Both the position numbers and the translations under genes were made by a program. Under the pieces are notes generated by a model. It ran no database searches, was not told the DNA's origin, and saw nothing but the letters and a program-made list of their open reading frames with translations. This document shows, piece by piece, positions 1 through 6,013 of a stretch of 9,237 nucleotides of DNA; the stretch's first letter is position 1; every line of letters begins with the position of its first letter. The DNA is taken from positions 1 to 9,237 of the forward strand of contig DATBLZ010000144.1 in the NCBI GenBank assembly GCA_036555065.1, written 5' to 3'. The DNA is from DATBLZ01 sp036555065 (GTDB lineage: Bacteria; Pseudomonadota; Gammaproteobacteria; Steroidobacterales; Rariloculaceae).

Positions 1-1224
1 GCGATGCTCGGGATCATGCGCGAGTATGCGGCCGGCCGCCTCGCCGATACCGGCGAAAGCGCGCGCACGCGCCGCGCCCACGCAGCCTACTATCTCGTTC
101 TCGCGGGCGAGACTACGCATCTATCGACGGAAAGCCAGTTCGAGACGCTCTACGATCGCTTCGATCAAGAGCTCGGCAACCTGCGCGCCGCGCTCGACTG
201 GTTGGCCGACACGCGCAACACCGAATGGGGCATGAAGCTCTGCAACTCGCTCGGCCACTACTGGCTCCGACGCGGCTACGCTGCGGAGGGTTTCGAGCGG
301 ACCGTGCGGTTCCTCGGGATGAGCCATGAGCAGACGGAGCTGCGGGTCTGGTCGCTGTGTTGGGCCGGGGATTTAGCCGTGAACATGAACCGACCCGGAG
401 ACGTGGACCTGTATCACCGCCAAGGTCTCGCGCTCGCGAGGAAGCTCGGCGTCGTCCCGGCGGTGCTGCGCGGTCTCAACTCGCTGGCGGTGCAAACTCA
501 GCAGGCCGGCGACTTCGAAGCGTCGCGCGGATTTCACGAAGAAGCGATCAAAGTCGCGCGTGACGCCGGGGGGTCGCCGGCAATCGTCGGCGGAATGCTC
601 AGTAACTACGCCGATTTCGCGATGCGGCGCGGCGATTACGACTTGGCTCAGCGGCTGCATGAAGAAACGGCCGAGTTGTTCCGCGCCGCCGGTGACCAAG
701 CGGCGCTCGCTTGGTCGTTGAACCATCAGGGCGACGTCGCGCGCAGGCGCGGGGATACTGGTACCGCAGAACGCCTGTACGACGAGTCGCTATCGATGTT
801 CCGCGGGCTCGGCGAGCGCGTCGGCGCCGCGGCGTGCTTGTACGATCTTGCAGGAATTGCGATCGATGCCGGCGACTACGCGACGGCTGAGAAGCTCAAC
901 CGCGAGGCGCTCACGCTCTATCGCGAGCTCGGCCACAGAATCGATGCCCCGCGCGTGCTCGAGGCATTGAGCCGGTGCGCCTTGAAAACCGGCGCGCTCG
1001 AGCGTGCGTTGACGCTGGCCGGAAGCGCCGCCGCGATACGCAAGGCGCTGAGCTCAAGAGGTCAGGACGCGACACAAGCCGAGCTCGACCGCAGCCTCGA
1101 CGTCGCGCGCCAAGAGATGTCGAGCGCACAGGCCGCGGTCAGCTGGATGTCGGGTTGGGAGATGTCGCCCGACGACGCGATCACGTTCGCGCTGGGCGAG
1201 CCGGGAGCGAATCCGACCGCGTGA
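1..1224 (+). CDS. C-terminal part of a STAND-type ATPase/TPR transcriptional regulator (5' truncated by the window edge)
   Basis: The reading frame is open from base 1 to the TGA at 1222-1224. The Met at base 4 is probably internal, because the sequence opens with the MLGIMREYAAGRLADTGE segment that in COG3903-type ATPases follows the nucleotide-binding and winged-helix parts. The family usually has an N-terminal DNA-binding or cyclase domain, a P-loop ATPase and a C-terminal TPR array; only the array is visible here. Numbering from that Met, a helical linker with the motif LGNLRAALDWL (57-67) is followed by TPR-like repeats spaced about 40 residues, marked by GDF (169), GDY (210), GDT (250) and GDY (290). 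The end, with MSPDDAITFAL (387-397), matches the short closing segment of these regulators. I infer a signal-responsive regulator whose TPR array binds a ligand or partner. Its target and effector cannot be read here. It converges on the DUF4242 gene with 3 bp between stop codons. Confidence 0.8.
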   Translation, partial: AMLGIMREYAAGRLADTGESARTRRAHAAYYLVLAGETTHLSTESQFETLYDRFDQELGNLRAALDWLADTRNTEWGMKLCNSLGHYWLRRGYAAEGFERTVRFLGMSHEQTELRVWSLCWAGDLAVNMNRPGDVDLYHRQGLALARKLGVVPAVLRGLNSLAVQTQQAGDFEASRGFHEEAIKVARDAGGSPAIVGGMLSNYADFAMRRGDYDLAQRLHEETAELFRAAGDQAALAWSLNHQGDVARRRGDTGTAERLYDESLSMFRGLGERVGAAACLYDLAGIAIDAGDYATAEKLNREALTLYRELGHRIDAPRVLEALSRCALKTGALERALTLAGSAAAIRKALSSRGQDATQAELDRSLDVARQEMSSAQAAVSWMSGWEMSPDDAITFALGEPGANPTA

Positions 1225-1227
1225 CGG

Positions 1228-1494
1228 TCACTCCGTCGTTTGCGGTCCCATCAATCGCTTCACGGCCGAGATCCGGTTCGCGGGCACGCCGAGCGTTTGG
1301 GCGTGCTCGCGGATGACTTCCTCGCCGGGGGCCCAATAGATGCAGTACACCTTGTCGTCGGTGACGTAGCTGTGCATCCATTGCACGCCGAGGTGCTGTA
1401 GAACCTCGAGAGAGCGCCGCGAGATCTCCTGGACCTCTTTATCGCTCCAGCGGCTCGCGCCGGGGATCTCTCGCTCTATGACGTAGTTCGGCAT
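1228..1494 (-). CDS. DUF4242 (SCO4226-like, possible nickel-binding) small protein
   Basis: This 88-residue protein matches the DUF4242 family. It starts MPNYVIERE, has the central W39-MHSYV44 segment, then YCIYWA (50-55), and ends with the helix and turn IREHAQTLGVPANRIS (61-76). The predicted fold is a single ferredoxin-like alpha/beta domain, without signal peptide or membrane segment, so it is probably cytoplasmic. Family knowledge: the Streptomyces member SCO4226 was described as nickel-binding; most members have no established role. Here H41, C51 and H64 are possible metal ligands, but that is inference. The ATG at 1494 is the only plausible start, since no ATG or GTG occurs upstream in this frame within the gap. 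I see no good Shine-Dalgarno, so translation may depend on the oxidase gene 45 bp upstream. The gene ends the - strand cluster, and its TGA lies 3 bp from the stop of the converging regulator. Confidence 0.82.
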   Translation of the reverse strand: MPNYVIEREIPGASRWSDKEVQEISRRSLEVLQHLGVQWMHSYVTDDKVYCIYWAPGEEVIREHAQTLGVPANRISAVKRLMGPQTTE

Positions 1495-1539
1495 AGGCGC
1501 ATGATGCCATAGCCCGGCGCCGCCGCGCCACGCCTTCCT

Positions 1540-2961
1540 TCAAGGGGCCACATTCTTGTTGCGCCTGAAGAAGTTGTCGGGGTCCCAGCGCCGCTTGAGC
1601 TCCGCGAGCCGGCCGTAGTTGCCGCCGTACGCCGAGCGCACGCGGTCGTCGGTCTCATCGTCGGTCAGAAAATTCACGTACGTGCCGCCCGTCGAGAACG
1701 GCCGAATGTCGCGCCAGGCCGTACGCGCCCAATCGATGTTGGCGGCATCGTCCTTCGGAGCTTCCCATGACGCCGTTATGTTGATGACCGAGCGCGCGCC
1801 GCGATTGCCGACCGCCGAATGCGCCTCGGGCAAGCCGTTGAGCGGCCCATCGAGCGGGAAGAGCACGACTGCCGAGTGTGGCGACACGACGCGCGCGGCG
1901 TGCGCGCTGGCCTTTTCGAGCAAAGCGGGATCGTGCCCCGGCAAGTACTCGGACTTCCAATAGTAGCGACGGCCCTTGGGTTGAGTGGCATCGAGCATAC
2001 TCTGCAGGCTCGCGTACGGCCGGCGCTGCACGACGTCGCCGACCGGTGTGCCGAGCGCCTTCAACCGCGCGACCCAGCGCTCGGCTTCCGCAATCGGACC
2101 CGTGTGGCAGACCAGCACGATGACGATCGATTGGCCGTGCGCCGTTTTGTCGATCCATGGCGCCGGCGGCGCTTTGCGCAAGGACACGACGCAAGTGACC
2201 TCGGGCGGCGCGTCGTCCATGAGCGTCCGGAACGTCTCGAGCACCTCGGGCGCCCGTTCGGCGCGCCACGCCATCGCGCCGCCGACGATCTCGGGCCCGA
2301 TGTCGTAGAGAGCGTACTCGATGTCGGTCACGACACCGAAATTCCCGCCGCCGCCGCGCAAGCCCCAGAACAAATCCGCGTGCTCGTCCTCGCTCGCTTT
2401 GAGCAGCCGTCCGTCGGCGGTCACGATCGTCATCGACCGCACGTTGTCGGAAGTCCAGCCGTACCGGCGCGTGAGATAACCGAAGCCGCCGCCGAGCGTG
2501 AGCCCGGCAGTCCCCGTGGCGGAGACGAAGCCGAGCACGGCGGCGAGCCCATGGAGCTGCGTCTCGCGGTCGATGTCGCCGAGGAGACACCCGGCTTGCG
2601 CGTGCGCGCTGCGCTTCTCGCGGTCGACCCACGTGGCGCGCATGAGGCTCGTGTCGAGCATGACCCCGCCGTCGCATACGGCGAGCCCCGCGATGTTGTG
2701 CCCGCCGCCTTTTATCGTCAACGCGAGATCGTGCTTGCGCGCGAACTGCACCGAGGCGACGACGTCCGCGGTGCCGAGGCACTGCACGATCACGGCCGGC
2801 CGGCGATCGATCATAGCGTTCCAGATCGATCTCGATTCATCGTAGCCGTTGTCTCCGGCGAGCAGCACGCGGCCGCGGATGCGGGCGCGGAGCTCCTCGA
2901 CCGCGGTCCGCGCGAGCTCGAAGGCCGCGCCGCTCGCGGAAATCGCACCTATCGTTGTCAT
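1540..2961 (-). CDS. FAD-linked oxidase of the berberine-bridge/6-hydroxynicotine oxidase (BBE-like) family
   Basis: The 473-residue protein has the PCMH-type FAD-binding fold followed by a BBE C-terminal segment. The N-terminal half shows PAVIVQCLGTADVVASVQFA (55-74), the flavin loop IKGGGHNIAG (83-92), TGTAGLTLGGGFG (149-161) and LRGGGGNFGVVT (201-212). The C-terminus holds the BBE signature YGGNYGRLAELKRRWDP (445-461) and ends DNFFRRNKN. H88 sits where the family attaches FAD through 8-alpha-N1-histidyl. The Cys used for a second FAD bond in bicovalent enzymes is replaced: V146 lies at that place in GFVSATG. I therefore predict monocovalent FAD and oxidation of an unknown alcohol, amine or sugar-like substrate with O2 as acceptor. 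No signal peptide is seen, so it is probably cytoplasmic. I chose the ATG at 2961 over the GTG at 2985 because GGGAG lies 5 nt upstream. It begins 25 bp after the NudB fusion. Confidence 0.88.
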   Translation of the reverse strand: MTTIGAISASGAAFELARTAVEELRARIRGRVLLAGDNGYDESRSIWNAMIDRRPAVIVQCLGTADVVASVQFARKHDLALTIKGGGHNIAGLAVCDGGVMLDTSLMRATWVDREKRSAHAQAGCLLGDIDRETQLHGLAAVLGFVSATGTAGLTLGGGFGYLTRRYGWTSDNVRSMTIVTADGRLLKASEDEHADLFWGLRGGGGNFGVVTDIEYALYDIGPEIVGGAMAWRAERAPEVLETFRTLMDDAPPEVTCVVSLRKAPPAPWIDKTAHGQSIVIVLVCHTGPIAEAERWVARLKALGTPVGDVVQRRPYASLQSMLDATQPKGRRYYWKSEYLPGHDPALLEKASAHAARVVSPHSAVVLFPLDGPLNGLPEAHSAVGNRGARSVINITASWEAPKDDAANIDWARTAWRDIRPFSTGGTYVNFLTDDETDDRVRSAYGGNYGRLAELKRRWDPDNFFRRNKNVAP

Positions 2962-2966
2962 GGGCT

Positions 2967-2971
2967 CTCCC
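2967..2971 (-). promoter_or_regulatory. Shine-Dalgarno deciding the oxidase start
   Basis: On the - strand GGGAG is followed by AGCCC and then the ATG at 2961, a 5-nt spacing. The alternative in-frame GTG at 2985 lies just behind the upstream TAG and has no comparable site, so the shorter protein is favoured. Confidence 0.6.
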
Positions 2972-2986
2972 GACTGGAATCGCACC

Positions 2987-4084
2987 CTATCTTATTCGTT
3001 CGAAGCGGCCGTGGCGAAGAAAGTGCGCGGTCTCGGCGGCGACCCTGCGCGAGAAGATCAGCGCCGTGTGCGAGAGCGGCAGCACGAGATGATCCGCCGC
3101 GCCCTCGAGGCGAGTCTCCTCGACCGTAACCACGCCATCGTTCGGTTTTGGCAGCGCGCCGAGCAAGAGCCCGAGGCCGAGCGGGAGATCGCCCGCGATC
3201 ACGCCGAGATCGGCTGTCCCCGACCACGGCCTAAGGCCGCCGCGCGCGAGCAAATCGCCAATGCTTCGGCCCGTGAGCCACGCGCCCCAACGAAACCGCG
3301 CAAGCCTTTGTCCCGAACGCGTGCCTCGGAGCGGCGAGCCGAGACAGACGACGCGCCCCGCGCGCGCCGGCCGCCGCGTTTGCACCGTGTAGGCGGCGAC
3401 GGCGCCGCCCAAGCTGTGGCCGACGAAGTGCACCCTGTCGCCGGGCACGCGCTCGACAAAGCGCGCCAAGCGCTCGGCATTTGCATCGAGCCCGTCACTG
3501 ACCGTGCGAAAACGAAACAAACTCGGCCGGAAACCCGCGCGCGCGAGACGGCGCCGCAACAGAGCCGTCTCGTGGCCCGGCATCCACAGAGCGTGCACGA
3601 CGACGACGGCCTCGCCAAATTCTTCACTATGCGCCGGCGCGGAGCGCCGCAAACGTTCGAGCGCCTCGCGGTTCGTCCACGACGACACGCGCGCGATCGC
3701 TTGCTCGAGCGGCAACCACTCATGAGCGCTGTGCTCGGCCGGATTCAGCGTCACCGCGACGCGGTCGGGGATCTCGAGATACCAAACGTGCTCGAGGTTC
3801 TCTTGGACGTCGGGTGCAAAACGATGCCGCCAAGCCGGCAAGATGGGGAACGTATGGCTCTGCCCGGAGTCGCAGAGACCCGTCGGGTCGAGCCCCGTCT
3901 CCTCGCGGACCTCGCGCGCGGCGGCAGCAGCAGCCGTTTCGTTCCAACCGAGCGTGCCCGTCACGGATTGCCAGAAGCCCGCGGGCTCGACGCGCTCGAG
4001 CACGAGGCACTCGAGCGAGCGCGTGTGCACGACGACGAGCACCGACTCGGGTCGGCGAAACTCTGCGGGTTTTTGCTCGCCCAT
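2987..4084 (-). CDS. nudB: Fused dihydroneopterin triphosphate diphosphatase (NudB, Nudix) and alpha/beta hydrolase
   Basis: One open frame of 365 residues joins two complete domains. Residues 1-149 are NudB-like. They contain RRPESVLVVV (10-19), FWQSVTGTLGWNET (37-50) and a perfect Nudix box at 43-65 (G43, E49, then REVREETGL 57-65, with metal ligands E58, E61 and E62). RHRFAPDVQENLEHVWYLE (86-104) follows, and the domain ends at SSWTNREALERL (134-145), where E. coli NudB also ends. NudB removes pyrophosphate from dihydroneopterin triphosphate in folate synthesis. Residues 158-365 form an alpha/beta hydrolase: strand AVVVVHALW (159-167), nucleophile elbow GHSLGG (S224), LGSPLRGTRSG (248-258), acid D316 in PNDGVV and H339 in SHT. 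Related single-domain hydrolases occur in Gammaproteobacteria; the substrate is unknown. The linker is about 8-12 residues. The gene lies 30 bp after aspS, the usual nudB place. The ATG at 4084 has no strong Shine-Dalgarno. A frameshift sequencing error could create such a fusion. Confidence 0.88.
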   Translation of the reverse strand: MGEQKPAEFRRPESVLVVVHTRSLECLVLERVEPAGFWQSVTGTLGWNETAAAAAAREVREETGLDPTGLCDSGQSHTFPILPAWRHRFAPDVQENLEHVWYLEIPDRVAVTLNPAEHSAHEWLPLEQAIARVSSWTNREALERLRRSAPAHSEEFGEAVVVVHALWMPGHETALLRRRLARAGFRPSLFRFRTVSDGLDANAERLARFVERVPGDRVHFVGHSLGGAVAAYTVQTRRPARAGRVVCLGSPLRGTRSGQRLARFRWGAWLTGRSIGDLLARGGLRPWSGTADLGVIAGDLPLGLGLLLGALPKPNDGVVTVEETRLEGAADHLVLPLSHTALIFSRRVAAETAHFLRHGRFERIR

Positions 4085-4114
4085 CCGGTGACGCGCCGCG
4101 ATAAGCTGCCGTCC

Positions 4115-5881
4115 CTACTTCGGCGGCGCCTGCACGCGAATCCCGAGCTCCTTGAGCTGCGCGGCATCCGCCGGGCTCGGTGCACCCGTCAACAAGCAGC
4201 TTGCGTTCTGCGTTTTCGGAAACGCGATGACCTCGCGGAGGCTGTGTGCGCCCGCCATGAGCATCACCAGCCGGTCGAGGCCGAACGCGATGCCGCCGTG
4301 CGGCGGGCAGCCGTACTCGAGCGCCGTCAGCAGGAATCCGAACTTCGCCTCGGCCTCCGTCGCCGAGATCCCGAGGAGCTCGAACACGACGGATTGCATC
4401 TCCGGCGAGTGGATGCGGATCGAGCCGCCGCCGATCTCGTTGCCGTTGAGCGTGACGTCGTAGCCGCACGAGATCGCAGCTCCCGGTGCGGCCTTGAGCT
4501 GCGCTGCCGTGACCCCGCGCGGCGCCGTGAACGGGTGGTGCACGGCCTCCCAGCCGCCTTTGCCGTCATCCGCAAACATCGGAAAGTCGACGATCCAAAG
4601 CGGCTCCCAACCGGGCTTCGTGAGGCCGCGGTCGCGGCCCAGGGCATCGCGGAGCATGCTCATCGATTCGTTGACCACGTGGCGCTTTGCGGCGCCGAAG
4701 AAAATGAGATCGCCGGCTTTTGCCCGCGTGCGCTCGAGCACGCCCGCGATCGCCGCGTCGGGCAAGAACTTCAGGATCGGCGATTGCAAGCCGTCGCGCC
4801 CTTTCGCGAGCTCGTTGACTTTGATGTACGCGAGCCCCTTCGCGCCGTGGCGGCCGACGAGCGCGGTGTAATCGTCGATCTCCTTGCGCGTGAGCTCGCC
4901 GCCCTGTGGCACGTTGAGCGCTGCGATGCGGCTCGCGGGATCCGCAGCGGGAGAGGCGAAGACTTTGAACTCGACGTCGCGAAAAAGATCCGCGACCTCG
5001 ACGAGCTCGAGTGGGTTGCGCATATCCGGTTTATCGCTGCCGAACCGGCGCATCGCGTCCACATAGCTCATGCGCGGAAACGGCTTCGGCAGCTCGACGC
5101 CTATACCTTCGCGGAAGCAGTGGCGCAGGAGATCCTCCATGAGCAGCATGATCTCGTTCTCGCTCATGAACGATGTCTCGATATCGAGCTGTGTGAACTC
5201 CGGCTGACGGTCGTGGCGCAGGTCCTCGTCGCGGAAGCATTTGACGATCTGGTAATAGCGATCCATGCCCGACATCATGAGCAGCTGCTTCATGAGCTGT
5301 GGCGATTGCGGCAACGCGAAGAAGTTGCCGATTTGCGTGCGGCTCGGCACGAGATAATCGCGCGCGCCTTCGGGCGTCGTTTTCGTCAAGATCGGCGTCT
5401 CGATGTCGATGAAACCCGCGGCGTCGAGAAACCCGCGCATCGCGCGCGTGAGCTGATGGCGGAGCTTCAGGTTGCGCTGCATCTCTTCGCGGCGCAAATC
5501 CAAATAGCGATAGCGCAGGCGCAACTCTTCGCTGGCCGCTTCGTCATGATGAAACGGCGGTGTCTTCGCCTTGTTTAGGACGTTGAGCTCGAGCGCAACG
5601 ATCTCGACTTCGCCCGTCGGCATCGCGGGGTTGATTGTTCCTTCGGGGCGCTCGCGTACGCGGCCTTTGACGGTCAGCACGTATTCGCCGCGCAGGCGCT
5701 CGGCCTCCGTGAACGTATGTCGATCGCCGGGATCGAAGACGACTTGCACGAGGCCCTCGCGATCGCGCAGGTCGATGAAGATCACGCCGCCGTGGTCGCG
5801 GCGGCGGTGCACCCAGCCGGCGACGACGACTTCCTGCCCGATCAACGCCCGGCTCACGTGCCCGCAGTAATGGCTACGCAC
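4115..5881 (-). CDS. aspS: Aspartyl-tRNA synthetase, probably non-discriminating (AspRS/AsxRS)
   Basis: The 588-residue length fits bacterial AspRS (E. coli 590). It charges tRNA-Asp with aspartate in the cytoplasm. The N-terminal OB-fold anticodon domain holds GWVHRRRDHGG (22-32). The class II core shows motif 1 around FLDAAGFIDIETPIL (151-165), the loop TTPEGARDYLVPSR (168-181), motif 2 FRDEDLRHDRQPEFTQLD (216-233) and motif 3 GIAFGLDRLVML (530-541). The bacterial GAD insertion lies at about 290-420, with GAKGLAYIKVNE (346-357). H30 and the Gly of the PEG motif (G81) match residues linked to relaxed tRNA specificity in Pseudomonas AspRS. I infer that it also makes Asp-tRNA-Asn for amidation by GatCAB. 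The start is GTG at 5881: an in-frame TAG lies two codons upstream, and GAGG lies 8 nt before it. A REP-like repeat lies in the 90-bp gap to the DUF502 gene. Confidence 0.97.
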   Translation of the reverse strand: MRSHYCGHVSRALIGQEVVVAGWVHRRRDHGGVIFIDLRDREGLVQVVFDPGDRHTFTEAERLRGEYVLTVKGRVRERPEGTINPAMPTGEVEIVALELNVLNKAKTPPFHHDEAASEELRLRYRYLDLRREEMQRNLKLRHQLTRAMRGFLDAAGFIDIETPILTKTTPEGARDYLVPSRTQIGNFFALPQSPQLMKQLLMMSGMDRYYQIVKCFRDEDLRHDRQPEFTQLDIETSFMSENEIMLLMEDLLRHCFREGIGVELPKPFPRMSYVDAMRRFGSDKPDMRNPLELVEVADLFRDVEFKVFASPAADPASRIAALNVPQGGELTRKEIDDYTALVGRHGAKGLAYIKVNELAKGRDGLQSPILKFLPDAAIAGVLERTRAKAGDLIFFGAAKRHVVNESMSMLRDALGRDRGLTKPGWEPLWIVDFPMFADDGKGGWEAVHHPFTAPRGVTAAQLKAAPGAAISCGYDVTLNGNEIGGGSIRIHSPEMQSVVFELLGISATEAEAKFGFLLTALEYGCPPHGGIAFGLDRLVMLMAGAHSLREVIAFPKTQNASCLLTGAPSPADAAQLKELGIRVQAPPK

Positions 5882-5889
5882 GGTCTACA

Positions 5890-5893
5890 CCTC
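5890..5893 (-). promoter_or_regulatory. Shine-Dalgarno of aspS supporting the GTG start
   Basis: GAGG on the - strand is 8 nt before the GTG at 5881. An in-frame TAG at 5885-5887 blocks any longer start, so GTG is the only start that keeps the conserved MRSHYCG beginning. Confidence 0.6.
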
Positions 5894-5908
5894 AAAAGAA
5901 GGGCGCGG

Positions 5909-5917
5909 ATGTTACCA
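5909..5917 (-). promoter_or_regulatory. Possible extended -10 promoter of aspS
   Basis: The - strand reads TGG TAACAT, an extended -10 element (TGn) followed by a hexamer matching TATAAT at 4 of 6 positions. No good -35 is seen 16-18 nt upstream. Transcription would begin near 5902, giving a leader of about 20 nt with the GAGG site. This is a weak, pattern-only call. If real, aspS could be read independently of the upstream genes. Confidence 0.25.
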
Positions 5918-5935
5918 CGCCTCTATGAGCGACCC

Positions 5936-5971
5936 GTAGAAGCGACTGTGGGAACGACTGTAGGAGCGACT
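5936..5971. repeat. Three tandem 12-bp repeat units
   Basis: Three adjacent copies with exact 12-bp spacing occur at 5936-5947 (GTAGAAGCGACT), 5948-5959 (GTGGGAACGACT) and 5960-5971 (GTAGGAGCGACT). The differences are A/G transitions. The third copy is also the outer arm of the inverted REP pair to its right. The units lie in the gap between the DUF502 stop and aspS. Confidence 0.8.
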
Positions 5972-6013
5972 TTAGTCGCGACTCTTGGGATTCGCGGCTG
6001 AAGCCGCTCCCAC
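5960..6013. repeat. Inverted REP pair (REPIN/BIME-like) overlapping the DUF502 3' end
   Basis: Two 22-bp units face each other at 5960-5981 and, on the opposite strand, 5992-6013, separated by a 10-bp spacer. They agree at 18 of 22 positions and all four differences are transitions. Each carries its own hairpin: GCGACT-TT-AGTCGC at 5966-5979 and GCGGCT-GA-AGCCGC at 5994-6007. In RNA read from the - strand the two units could also pair with each other into one long stem. A further half unit, CGCTCCTAC, lies at 6023-6031. The GTRGGAGCGRC head plus GC palindrome is characteristic of REP sequences in Xanthomonadales, Pseudomonas and relatives, usually mobilised by a RAYT (TnpA-REP) transposase encoded elsewhere. 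No RAYT gene is in this window. Confidence 0.8.

Noticed and set aside
1495..1539. Terminator or small RNA in the gap between the oxidase and DUF4242 genes
   Set aside because: The gap is GC-rich but shows no stem followed by a U-run on the - strand transcript.
2962..2985. Longer oxidase starting at the GTG at 2985 (8 extra residues)
   Set aside because: The ATG at 2961 has a well-spaced GGGAG, while the GTG has no comparable site and lies next to the stop of the upstream gene.
1819..3129. A 436-codon + strand frame opposite the FAD oxidase
   Set aside because: Low-complexity Arg-rich product, no domain, antisense to a gene with clear family motifs throughout.
2849..5578. A 909-codon open frame on the + strand opposite aspS and the nudB fusion
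   Set aside because: It is antisense to two well-recognised genes, its product is Arg/Ala/Glu/His-rich without any recognisable domain, and long antisense frames are expected where GC-rich codons avoid stops. It is a shadow.
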